Shown here: positions 52,659 through 61,677 of the stretch, in pieces
Layout: every line of letters starts with the position of its first letter
How positions within the stretch are numbered: the stretch's first letter is position 1
From: Flavobacterium anhuiense
GTDB taxonomy: Bacteria > Bacteroidota > Bacteroidia > Flavobacteriales > Flavobacteriaceae
Length of the DNA stretch: 64,000 nucleotides
Assembly (NCBI RefSeq): GCF_004151235.1
Contig: NZ_JUIV01000015.1
Span: 62,001 to 126,000, forward strand
Direction: 5' to 3'
Position numbers and translations under genes: made by a program
Notes under the pieces: generated by a model
Told to the model about the DNA's origin: nothing
What the model saw: only the letters and a program-made list of their open reading frames with translations
Databases searched by the model: none

Positions 52659-54716
52659 ATGGAATATTCAACTGATAAAACAAAAACGCAATCTGCCGCG
52701 AATAGTTCTGGCGAAAAAGTTATTCAAAATAAGGCAAGAGAACTTAAGGATAATCGTCCTATTTCTGTTTTACAAAAAAAAGTCAATAATACTGGTTTGC
52801 CAGACAATCTAAAATCAGGCATAGAAAACCTCTCTGGTCATTCTATGGATGATGTTAAAGTACATTATAACTCAGACAAACCTGCCCAACTTAATGCTCA
52901 TGCCTATGCGCAAGGTTCAGATATTCATATTGCCTCAGGACAAGAAAAACATTTGCCACACGAAGCGTGGCATGTGGTACAGCAAAAACAAGGGCGAGTA
53001 AAGCCTACTCTGCAGATGAAAGGCAAAGTCAATGTAAATGATGACAAAGGCTTGGAAAAGGAGGCTGATGTTATGGGGACGAAAGCACTACAATTTGTAA
53101 ATGATGGATCGCAAAAGAATGTTCATTATACCAATTCTTTAAATTTACAAACAGTGCGTCAGCTCGTACGTATTAAATTAGACAACGGAACCTATTATCC
53201 AGATTCTCATGCAACGGGGCAAATAGTAGAAAGTGATGAACTGACCTCTGAACAACGAGGAAAAGCAAATACGGATCTGCAAGGAAACGCAGTATTAATT
53301 AACTCGATAAGAAACGGTTGGAAACATATAAGGCAAAATATAGATCCTATTATAGATCCACTTTTAGCATCCGCTAATATAACAGACGAGGCTACTAAAA
53401 TCAAAGCAAGACGTTTATACAGAGAATCTCAGAACGCGGGTGGCGGATTAACCGCTTTACTCGATGCACAAAAAGAATGGCAGAATTTTTTATCTGAAAA
53501 TGCAGTACCTATGTCAGCTATACTTTCTGTACACCGCAGTTTCGGTTTTGAATATGAATTTGCAACATGGGAACTAGCCCCTCCAAATACCGTTGATGTT
53601 CCTTCGCATACAGAAGTAGGAAAATCTGCTCCTTTTAGCCCTTTGTTTAATACCTCCTTTATATTAGAAACAGATGCTCAAAAAGAGTTAGAACTAGTTG
53701 CTCCTCCTCTCTTAGCAGGAGGAGCAAATGGAATAATAAACAAAGCATTCATATCACAAGTACATACTTTGTTTATTAATGCTTTAGTTGCATTTAGAGG
53801 CACACATGCCACAGCAAATACTCATGTAAATGCTTTACCATTCAATGATCATATAGGTACTGGATGGAAATGGACTGCATCTGCAGCCTTAATTAGAGTT
53901 GCAACAGCAAGAAATAAATGGGCAGGAAAAACAAACCAAATCGGCTATCAATTAAACATAGCACTTACTCCACATGAGATAACCGAACAGTTTCAAAAAG
54001 ATTCTCCAGGAGCAGACAATAATCAAGAAGCTGTTTATAATAAAATCCTTAAGCGTTTTCATGATAGTGAGGTATATAAAGGATTAGAATCTCCGAAAAC
54101 TGAAATAGATACTGCATTATTGTTATTAGCCAAAGGTATTTCTAATGCTATAGCTATTCCAACATTGAGTTTAGTTGCAAAGACCAGAAAACCTTGGTTT
54201 ACCGGTGATTTACATTCTCATGTCAAAGATTTACATGGTATCTGGGTTAAAGATAATGTACCTAATATAACTTTGGCGGCAGTGAAAGAAAATCATCAAG
54301 CCCAAAATGATTTAAGAAGCATTATATTATCTGAAAAAGATAAAGTAGCGCGAGACATCTTGACAAGCATACCTCAATATACGCCTCCAAAAGAAGTTAA
54401 AGGGGAAAACACAGGCATTACAGCTATGAGAGAAGCGCATACTAAGCTAGATACTGCTGTTAAAGGCGGCACTACAAGTCTTAAAAAAGCGGCTCAAACA
54501 GAGGCTATTGCTTGTCTAACCAAAATTGCAGAACGCCTAGAAAACCATGACGAAACACCAACTGTTAATGCAAAAACAGATTTCCTTGCCGAAAAATTTG
54601 GTACTGGCGATGGTGTTCGTAAAGATACATATGCTAATATACCTGTTTCTGGCAATAAAACTTTACACTTAGCCGAATTAAGGACAAATGCAACAACTGA
54701 TGCTTTTTTAAGATAG
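52659..54716 (+). CDS. DUF4157-containing putative eCIS effector with uncharacterised C-terminal enzyme-like domain
   Basis: This 685-residue protein starts with the tag-like segment LKDNRPISVLQKK (29-41). It continues with DUF4157 (~46-145), a domain strongly associated with eCIS cargo, including DDVKVHYNSDKPAQLNAHAYAQGSDIHIASG and the metallopeptidase-like HEAWH (101-105). The C-terminal ~400 residues are unassigned. FGFEYEF (295-301) and ETDAQKELELVAPPL (337-351) resemble the glutamate-rich active site of glutamine-synthetase-like amidoligases, with TANTHVN (~385-391) as a possible further motif. This resemblance is weak. The protein is probably an autoprocessed or loaded toxin. Confidence 0.78.
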   Translation: MEYSTDKTKTQSAANSSGEKVIQNKARELKDNRPISVLQKKVNNTGLPDNLKSGIENLSGHSMDDVKVHYNSDKPAQLNAHAYAQGSDIHIASGQEKHLPHEAWHVVQQKQGRVKPTLQMKGKVNVNDDKGLEKEADVMGTKALQFVNDGSQKNVHYTNSLNLQTVRQLVRIKLDNGTYYPDSHATGQIVESDELTSEQRGKANTDLQGNAVLINSIRNGWKHIRQNIDPIIDPLLASANITDEATKIKARRLYRESQNAGGGLTALLDAQKEWQNFLSENAVPMSAILSVHRSFGFEYEFATWELAPPNTVDVPSHTEVGKSAPFSPLFNTSFILETDAQKELELVAPPLLAGGANGIINKAFISQVHTLFINALVAFRGTHATANTHVNALPFNDHIGTGWKWTASAALIRVATARNKWAGKTNQIGYQLNIALTPHEITEQFQKDSPGADNNQEAVYNKILKRFHDSEVYKGLESPKTEIDTALLLLAKGISNAIAIPTLSLVAKTRKPWFTGDLHSHVKDLHGIWVKDNVPNITLAAVKENHQAQNDLRSIILSEKDKVARDILTSIPQYTPPKEVKGENTGITAMREAHTKLDTAVKGGTTSLKKAAQTEAIACLTKIAERLENHDETPTVNAKTDFLAEKFGTGDGVRKDTYANIPVSGNKTLHLAELRTNATTDAFLR

Positions 54717-54827
54717 TTATTTTAACTAATTGTAACGCCTCAATAAAATCTAATTCTTTTAATATCAATTATTAAATTTCTCGAAAGCTTTGTTTCAATA
54801 AAGAATATCCTATCATTTTATAAAGTA

Positions 54828-54858
54828 TTGATTTTTCTCCATACAGTTTGTACTTTTG
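54828..54858 (+). promoter_or_regulatory. Promoter of the SpoU methyltransferase gene
   Basis: TTG at 54828-54830 and TACTTTTG at 54851-54858 (20-base spacing) match the Bacteroidota -33/-7 consensus. The gene's ATG is only five bases after the -7 box, so the mRNA may be leaderless or nearly so. Confidence 0.6.
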
Positions 54859-54862
54859 CCTT

Positions 54863-55321
54863 ATGAGCGACAATTTTACAAATGAATACTTTGGTATAGG
54901 AATACAAAATGGTAAAACTCCAGAAAACTTAGGTGTTTTATGGAGATCGGCCCAAAACTTAGGCGCTACTTTTATATTTACCATCGGAAATCGATATGCC
55001 AAACAAGCCTGTGATACTCATGACGCAGTAAAAGCAATTCCTTATTTCCATTACGATACGTTTGAAGCTTTTTTTGAAAATTTACCAAAAGGCGCAAGAT
55101 TAGTTGGCGTTGAATTATCTGAAAAAGCTGCCGATTTGGAAACTTTCGAACATCCTAGACGTTGTGTTTATATATTAGGCGCAGAAGATCACGGCTTATC
55201 CAAAAAAGTAATGGAAAAATGCCATCATTTAGTAAAGTTTAAATCAGAAAAAAGCTTGAATGTAGCTGTGGCGGGAACTATTGTTATGTATGATAGAAAT
55301 TTGTCCAAACCGCGTTCTTAA
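54863..55321 (+). CDS. SpoU/TrmH-family RNA 2'-O-methyltransferase
   Basis: This is a 152-residue SPOUT methyltransferase that uses S-adenosylmethionine to methylate ribose in tRNA or rRNA. Motifs are IGIQNGKTPENLGVLWRSAQNLGATFIFTIG (motif 1, with the conserved N..R), YILGAEDHGLSKKVMEKC (motif 2) and LNVAVAGTIVMYDR (motif 3). It lacks the N-terminal L30e-like domain of long members, as TrmL-type proteins do. I chose ATG 54863; an upstream TTG start at 54848 would place coding sequence across the promoter. Confidence 0.92.
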   Translation: MSDNFTNEYFGIGIQNGKTPENLGVLWRSAQNLGATFIFTIGNRYAKQACDTHDAVKAIPYFHYDTFEAFFENLPKGARLVGVELSEKAADLETFEHPRRCVYILGAEDHGLSKKVMEKCHHLVKFKSEKSLNVAVAGTIVMYDRNLSKPRS

Positions 55322-55341
55322 TAACAATTTAGACAAGTTTC

Positions 55342-56817
55342 CTAATTCATTTTCTTTAACACATATTCGTCATTCCCAGGATTAATGTTTGCAATGGGCT
55401 CTCCTGAAATTATGTATTGATTATCATTTTTTTGAATGTAGATAATTCCAAGCTCATCGTATTTTTTATTGAATACTATTTTAATTTTATCCTCACCTAC
55501 ATCCTCTGCCTTTAGATTCTTATAAACTTCTGCTTTTTCGCTATCACCTACATAAATAATAGTAATATTTTCTAGACTTTTAATATCTATCGAAAAACTG
55601 GTAACAAGATCATCTTTGTTTTTTCTTTTAAAGTTATATTTTCCTGACCAATCATTCATTTTAGAATTTGGATGCACTTCTTCCTTATCAATAGATTTGC
55701 TTCTTAAACTTAATATTTTTCCATCAGTTGTTATTCTATAGTTTTCATTTAGCTTCTTATAAATCTTTGAAAATCTAATTTCAAAAATACTAATCGTTAA
55801 ATCCTTATTTATTACAAAAGACTTAGCAATATAACTAGCATCTTCCTGTATTTCACCATCTGCCTCAATACCAATAAGCTGCTTTGATATTAACTCTTGA
55901 TTTTTTACATTTATAACCAAATGATCTAAGAAATAATCCTCTTTTTCATCACGAATATTTAAAATATAGGTCTGAAATGGCAATCCTCCATTATCTATAC
56001 GATATATCGCATTGGGAATATTTTTATTGATTTTTTTATAAACCAAATTTGATATCGATTTTAATTCGTTTCCTTCGACTCTCGGATACTTTATATCACA
56101 CTCTATATTTTCTTCAAGATAACATTCCTCCATATATTTCATATAATCAAATGGCAATGCTAATAAAGATTCTTTCTTAGCAGAACTTTTCGAAAGATTT
56201 CTATTGCTAATTAATTTGCAGATAATAGTTCCATTTTTATTTGTGATGGCAGCGGTTTCATTTTCATATTTTATAGTAGTTATCGATTCTTCATTATTTT
56301 CTTTTTTACTGTATTCAGTTCGCTTTGTAATTTTAATCACCCTATTTTGATTATCATATTCGTTAACAATGCTTTCAGTGCGATTGTAGTTTTCTCCCAC
56401 AAAATATTTCTTCTCATAAAGCAGGATAAAACTTTTGGGATTGTAAACCGTTTTTATTTCTTTTCGAACATTGTAACTGCCAAACTCTAAATAAGTTTCA
56501 ATCATCGAATTGTCTTTATACGCATATTTTGCATTTCCTTTTTTTGCATAAGAAGCAGTATCTTCTTTCTGAATTTTTCCCCAATCTTTTTTATGCTGGA
56601 AAAATGTATTCAAATTGGTTTTCTTATAAATAGCTCCGTCAATCTTTTCAATCAAGCTGTCTTTATCTTTAAAATCTAAAAACTTATTGGTTCTAAAAAC
56701 TTCGTATGCTTCTGTTGAAAGCTTTTCTTTTTTTGAAGGAGAATAAACTTGTAAATCCTGTGAAACACATCTTACAGTAGATGATAAAAACAAAAAAATA
56801 ATGAATATGATGCGCAT
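55342..56817 (-). CDS. Secreted protein of unknown function
   Basis: I do not recognise this 491-residue protein. Residues 1-20 are a signal peptide (cleaved RCVS-Q). The rest is Lys-rich and strand-rich, with repeated KTVYNPKSFILLYEKKY-like stretches (~135-200) resembling the extracellular-repeat proteins of Bacteroidota. There is no catalytic motif. It is the most downstream of three minus-strand secreted-protein genes (with 56885 and 58352), each separated by less than 70 bases, so they are probably one operon. Confidence 0.75.
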   Translation of the reverse strand: MRIIFIIFLFLSSTVRCVSQDLQVYSPSKKEKLSTEAYEVFRTNKFLDFKDKDSLIEKIDGAIYKKTNLNTFFQHKKDWGKIQKEDTASYAKKGNAKYAYKDNSMIETYLEFGSYNVRKEIKTVYNPKSFILLYEKKYFVGENYNRTESIVNEYDNQNRVIKITKRTEYSKKENNEESITTIKYENETAAITNKNGTIICKLISNRNLSKSSAKKESLLALPFDYMKYMEECYLEENIECDIKYPRVEGNELKSISNLVYKKINKNIPNAIYRIDNGGLPFQTYILNIRDEKEDYFLDHLVINVKNQELISKQLIGIEADGEIQEDASYIAKSFVINKDLTISIFEIRFSKIYKKLNENYRITTDGKILSLRSKSIDKEEVHPNSKMNDWSGKYNFKRKNKDDLVTSFSIDIKSLENITIIYVGDSEKAEVYKNLKAEDVGEDKIKIVFNKKYDELGIIYIQKNDNQYIISGEPIANINPGNDEYVLKKMN

Positions 56818-56884
56818 GATGTTTTTTTAATATTTCTGTAAATAAAACGTAATATTTAAATTCTAATTCTAATACTTTAAAACT

Positions 56885-58297
56885 TTAATTAACCGCCTCT
56901 TTCCAAATGCCAATAATCTTCTCGGAATAATAATAATTACCTGTTATTATAAGAGCATTTAAGGTAGCAACATTAATCTCGATATTAGGAAAATGAGATT
57001 TTGCTTCAGCAATAAAGATATTTTTCTTTCTTGAATCGCCAAGCAAATACGCAGCAAGTATTCTTCCGATATGCGTATCAATACTGGTGGAATCAATTTT
57101 AAAAGAAGTTTCAAATTTTATCTGTGCTTCTTTATAACGCTTCTCATCCAATAACAGATATCCGTAATTGCTTATTTGCACAGCATCGTCAGGATTTTTG
57201 CTCAAATATTTATTATAAGCAGCTTCAGCCTTTTTATAGTCATAAAGTTCCTGATAGATCGCGGCCAAATTGGTCAGTAAAATATTCTCGTTTTCATCCA
57301 ATTTTAGGGCTATTTCAAAATCTCTGATAGCTGCTGGAAATTCCCCTTTTTCTTGATAAAGTCTTCCCCTTTGTGCTCGGTATCCGTAAACATCAGGATG
57401 CACAACAATTAGCCGGTCATAAATTTCAGCAGCAGTCCCCCAATCTACTATCTGTTGATATGCCTGACCGGCGTAGAATTCTAAATCATCTGCAAAATCT
57501 CCCGAATTATCTCCAAAGTTATTAGGACTGTCTAAACGATATTTGTACAGTTTGTAAATTTCTATAGCCCGTTGCGGAATAGGAATATCAATTAGACATT
57601 TGATATAATTATGATAAATCCTAACTATAATGTTTATATCATATTCAATCGCTTTCTCAAAATTTTTAATTGCATTTTCGTTATCCTTTAAAAAATAATA
57701 ATTATTTGCAATCAATTCATACAATTCAGCATTTGCCATATCCATTTCGAGTGCGTATTCTGCTTCATCAGTAGAATCTTTATATTGCTGTAGGTGGGCC
57801 AAACAAAGCGCTTTTAGCTGATGATATTCTGGGTCTTGAGTATTTATCTCTATCGACTTGGTTACAGTTTCAATCGCTTCTTGATATTGTTCTTTGTTAT
57901 ATAATTCTAGTGCTTCATCATAATATTTTTCAGGTAATTGGCTTGCTGAAACTGCCGCAACGGCAGCAGGAAAAAACGGTTTTATAGATTGGTTTTGTAC
58001 TGTTTCGTTCTTATTCAAAATTCTGAGCGATTTTATTTTCCCCGTCTGCTCTTCAATTCCGATCTCATATAAATTTTCTTTCTTTTGATACGGTTGCACT
58101 AATGCACTAAACTTGACATAATTTGGATTATTTTTTGTTGGTATAAAACATAGCCTCGGCTTAATGCCCAACTCTACAACAATTCTATCGGATTCTTTAC
58201 GGAAACTGCGGATATAATTAATCTCTTTTTGGATTTTTTCCTGCGCAATACCTGTTAAAGATGTGAAAGCAAGAAAAATAAAAATGATAAGCCTCAT
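56885..58297 (-). CDS. Secreted TPR-repeat protein
   Basis: This is a 470-residue exported protein with a signal peptide (1-18, cleaved TGIA-Q). A small N-terminal domain (~20-110) leads into a set of tetratricopeptide repeats from ~122 to ~400 (YYDEALELYNKEQYQEAIETVTKSIEINTQDPEYHQLKALCLAHL, then NAIKNFEKAIEYDIN, AIRDFEIALKLDENENILLTNLAAIYQELYDYKKAEAAYNKYLSKNPDDA). Such repeats bind other proteins, so this is a periplasmic adaptor or scaffold. The partner is unknown; neighbours suggest the other two secreted proteins. Confidence 0.85.
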   Translation of the reverse strand: MRLIIFIFLAFTSLTGIAQEKIQKEINYIRSFRKESDRIVVELGIKPRLCFIPTKNNPNYVKFSALVQPYQKKENLYEIGIEEQTGKIKSLRILNKNETVQNQSIKPFFPAAVAAVSASQLPEKYYDEALELYNKEQYQEAIETVTKSIEINTQDPEYHQLKALCLAHLQQYKDSTDEAEYALEMDMANAELYELIANNYYFLKDNENAIKNFEKAIEYDINIIVRIYHNYIKCLIDIPIPQRAIEIYKLYKYRLDSPNNFGDNSGDFADDLEFYAGQAYQQIVDWGTAAEIYDRLIVVHPDVYGYRAQRGRLYQEKGEFPAAIRDFEIALKLDENENILLTNLAAIYQELYDYKKAEAAYNKYLSKNPDDAVQISNYGYLLLDEKRYKEAQIKFETSFKIDSTSIDTHIGRILAAYLLGDSRKKNIFIAEAKSHFPNIEINVATLNALIITGNYYYSEKIIGIWKEAVN

Positions 58298-58351
58298 ATA
58301 TTTTGTCTATTAGAAGTTGGTTTGCTAAAAAATCTGATTAGAAAAAAGGAA

Positions 58352-59620
58352 TTAATTCTCATATGAATATTCATATGCTTCACTCAATTTATTGCCAGAG
58401 TTGTAATTGTATACCGTTTTAATACAACCGTTGGAATTATTTAAAGAAACAGTTTTTGCTAAAATCTTGTTTCCTTCCTTCGCTATAAAAATGTCTTTCT
58501 TACCTTCTGAATATCTTATGTTCTCAGAAAGCAATGCATTATCTTTTATGCTGTAAATTTTCATTTTAGAATAAAAAACTTCTTGGTCGTTTTTATATTC
58601 ATAGACCAGTTTCTGCGTTGCATTAACCTCTTTTACAATCCTTCCAAATTCATCATACTCGAAAAAAGTAATAGCAACCACATCTCCGCTCCCATTTACT
58701 GTTTCGCTCTTTGCGCACTGAAATTTATCATTAAGATGAAACACTTTAGCAATCATTACATTTTTCTGATCTACAGAAATGATGCTGAATTGTTTTTTGC
58801 TATATTTAAAAACATCTTTAGATTTTTCTCCCTTTTCATTTCTTCGCACTATACTGTCAATCAAATGGTATGAATTTCTATAATACAAATCTTCGGAATA
58901 CAGTGCGCCATTAATAATAGTCGAATATTGTTTTATCAATCCATTTTTGTCATACAGTGTTTCTATCTGCAAAAAACTCTTAGCAGTTTTGGTACTTTCT
59001 CTAAATGCTTTTGCAGTTACTTTTCCTGTAGAACAGCCCAAAAAAGCATTGGGCTTTGGATAATAAGAAATGCTTGAATTTTGTATCAAATTATCAGCGT
59101 AGTTTTGATCTACTTTAAATTTTGATTTTAATTCTTTTTCCGATTCCTTTTGTCTTTCTGCAATCTCGGCCACTCGCAACTTGCCATAATAAACTTTATC
59201 ATTAAAAGGAACTTTAAAATACGATTCGTAAGTTTCAATATACTTATCTGGATTGGTCACTAGAATCGGTTTATCGACACCATTGGACAATATCATTCCT
59301 GATTTGAGTTTGGAATCATGGTTATAAAAATAATAGTAGCCGTAATTCCTAAACTCTATTACACAATCCTCATTGACATGAAACACATGCACGTCTTGAA
59401 TTGTATCAAAAGCTTCGGCAAATCTCTTGTATATTTTTAAATGCTTTTCTAAACCATCTTCCTGATTATGATCAAAGAAAACCAAACTGACATCTTCTTT
59501 ATGGTTAATTTCATAAAGCATTGCCTCTGGTTCAGGATTGTCGGTTAGTATTTTTTTAGAACATGCCGTCAACAAAAGTAAACACAGCACGACACCTATT
59601 AAATTGCTTTTAGCTTTCAA
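58352..59620 (-). CDS. Lipoprotein of unknown function
   Basis: This is a 422-residue lipoprotein with a signal peptide and lipobox LTAC (Cys20). The rest is mixed alpha/beta with repeated Tyr/Lys-rich strands (IRYSEGKKDIFIAKEGNKILAKTVSLNN) like the YD/MORN-type extracellular repeats seen in the 55342-56817 protein. I do not recognise a family. It is the first gene of the three-gene secreted-protein cluster and faces the response-regulator operon. Confidence 0.75.
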   Translation of the reverse strand: MKAKSNLIGVVLCLLLLTACSKKILTDNPEPEAMLYEINHKEDVSLVFFDHNQEDGLEKHLKIYKRFAEAFDTIQDVHVFHVNEDCVIEFRNYGYYYFYNHDSKLKSGMILSNGVDKPILVTNPDKYIETYESYFKVPFNDKVYYGKLRVAEIAERQKESEKELKSKFKVDQNYADNLIQNSSISYYPKPNAFLGCSTGKVTAKAFRESTKTAKSFLQIETLYDKNGLIKQYSTIINGALYSEDLYYRNSYHLIDSIVRRNEKGEKSKDVFKYSKKQFSIISVDQKNVMIAKVFHLNDKFQCAKSETVNGSGDVVAITFFEYDEFGRIVKEVNATQKLVYEYKNDQEVFYSKMKIYSIKDNALLSENIRYSEGKKDIFIAKEGNKILAKTVSLNNSNGCIKTVYNYNSGNKLSEAYEYSYEN

Positions 59621-59754
59621 ATTATTCTTGTTTTTATCTATCTATTTCAAGACAAATTTGAAAAATATAAGCATACAGATTTGGACCGATATAAATCCGT
59701 ATGCTGTTATTGAATATTCGTAAAGATTTTTTGTAAATCCGTTTTTTAGCGTCT

Positions 59755-61677
59755 TTAGTTCTTAAGAGGAAGCGTCAGTAAAACTATAGTTCCGTTGTCA
59801 TTAGAAATAATTTCTATGTTGGTTTTAATTTTATTTTCTCTAGCTAAAATCTCCAAACGTTCTCGGGCTATAGTACCTGATAATGATTGATGATCAGAAT
59901 CGACATTTGATTTATCCTGATAGCCTTTTCCGTTATCTGCAATTTTCACCACGATCTGATTTTCTTGCACTACGATTTCTAATGTTATCAATCCTTGATC
60001 AGAAAGATTTCCTATACCATGAATAATGGCATTTTCAACAAAAGGCTGAATCAGCATTGGAGGTATCAGCAAAGACGAAGTATCCATCTCTGGCACTACT
60101 ATTTTGTAAGCGAAAGCATATTCAAAACGCATCTGCTGCAAGCTCAAATAATTTTCAATCGCTTCGATTTCCTGATCCAGAGGCACATAATTTTTACGGC
60201 TTAATTCTAAACTGCTTCTCAACAATCGGCTAAACTGGCTTAAATATTTTATAGATTTTTCATTTTCATCAAATCTGATAAAACTTTGCAGGGCAGACAA
60301 AGTATTAAAAATAAAATGAGGTTCCATTTGTGTTCTCAACAATTGCTGTTGCAGCAGAATTTTCTCTTTTTCTTGTTTTTGTCTTTTTTGTCTTTGGAAA
60401 AAATAAAGCAAGAATATCCAAGAAATGGCCAACAGCGACAATAAACCAACAACGAGCAACAATAACTGATTTCGTTCAAGACGATTTTCAGTATTATCGA
60501 TCGTCTTATTTAACCCATGAATAGACCTGTCTTTGGCCTGCAATTCATAAATCGTAGCCATTTCTTCTGTCGCCTGAATACCCGAATTTCTAAGGATATT
60601 ATCTTTAAGAGCCAATATCTCATCTGCTTCTTCAAGAGCTTCCTCTTTGTTTCCTTTGGCAAAATGATAATGCATTTTGGCTTTCTTATTCAGACATTTT
60701 TCATAATAAGATAATAGTTGCAAGTGCTGGTTTTCAATTTTATCAGCTTGTTTAATTAAGTTTTCTGCCTCAGGAAAACGTTTGGTTTGAACATAAAGAT
60801 CAATTAGATTGGCAATAGTCGTGTAGAGATTTTTAATCATTACAGGACTTTCAGGATTTGCTGATAGACCTTCTTCATCATATTCTTTTACCAAATTGTA
60901 ATGATCTATCGCTTTATTGTACTGATTGTTTAGCAAATAATAATGCGCCATATGCTCATTAGTAAATCTAACCTGCATTGGCTCATTTGTTTTTACCGAA
61001 ATCTGTTTGAGTTTTTTAATGTAAAAAAGAAGCGAATCTGGCTTATAAATATTGCTTTCTTCACAAGCTGTAAACAATTGCGAATAAGCTCTGAAATTAT
61101 ATTTATAATTATCCTCAGGAAGTCCTTTTAAGATTTTTAAGGCAAGCTGATTCTGTTCAATTGATTTTTGGTATTGGCTGATTTTATTGTTGTCCTGAGC
61201 CGCATTTAGCAAACAGATGACTTTTGCCATTGGTTTGCATTTTAGCGAATCGTCATTCATAATGATGGCAGCAGATTTATTGAAATAATAAACCGATTGA
61301 TAAAATTTTCCTTCAAGTTCTGAAATTAAACCTGCTCCATTGTAAATGGTAAATTTTAGCGCATTGAATTCCTTTTCTTTTTCTACAATACCTAAAGCAA
61401 AATTGATATGCTGTTTGGCACTGTCAATATCTTTTTTCACTAGGTTTTTAGCTAGATTGTAATGTATAAATGCTAAAGCTGGACTTGTTTTTGAAAAATC
61501 TTTTTCTTTGAGTTTGCCAGACCAGAAAGCCAATTTATCAGCATCGGGATTCTGATCTAGACTATCGCTGATTGTCTGTAATTTTTCAAGTATTTTTTCT
61601 GGATGAATCGAAACTTTTTCAGATTTATGCTGACAAGAAATAACAGTCAGCAGCAAAAAAAACAATGTTTTTTTCAT
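59755..61677 (-). CDS. Membrane histidine kinase, LytS/YehU type, with periplasmic TPR domain
   Basis: This is a 640-residue sensor kinase. The N-terminus has a lipobox-like signal sequence (VISC, Cys15), so it may be anchored as a lipoprotein in the periplasm. Residues ~50-385 are tetratricopeptide-like repeats (KAIDHYNLVKEYDEEGL, ALEEADEILALKDNIL), followed by a transmembrane helix (~395-425). The cytoplasmic part has the LytS-type His_kinase domain MEPHFIFNTLSALQSFIRF (phospho-His454), then PPMLIQPFVENAIIHGIG and ADNGKGY in the ATPase domain. It phosphorylates the response regulator encoded just upstream, with which it overlaps by one base. Confidence 0.93.
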   Translation of the reverse strand: MKKTLFFLLLTVISCQHKSEKVSIHPEKILEKLQTISDSLDQNPDADKLAFWSGKLKEKDFSKTSPALAFIHYNLAKNLVKKDIDSAKQHINFALGIVEKEKEFNALKFTIYNGAGLISELEGKFYQSVYYFNKSAAIIMNDDSLKCKPMAKVICLLNAAQDNNKISQYQKSIEQNQLALKILKGLPEDNYKYNFRAYSQLFTACEESNIYKPDSLLFYIKKLKQISVKTNEPMQVRFTNEHMAHYYLLNNQYNKAIDHYNLVKEYDEEGLSANPESPVMIKNLYTTIANLIDLYVQTKRFPEAENLIKQADKIENQHLQLLSYYEKCLNKKAKMHYHFAKGNKEEALEEADEILALKDNILRNSGIQATEEMATIYELQAKDRSIHGLNKTIDNTENRLERNQLLLLVVGLLSLLAISWIFLLYFFQRQKRQKQEKEKILLQQQLLRTQMEPHFIFNTLSALQSFIRFDENEKSIKYLSQFSRLLRSSLELSRKNYVPLDQEIEAIENYLSLQQMRFEYAFAYKIVVPEMDTSSLLIPPMLIQPFVENAIIHGIGNLSDQGLITLEIVVQENQIVVKIADNGKGYQDKSNVDSDHQSLSGTIARERLEILARENKIKTNIEIISNDNGTIVLLTLPLKN

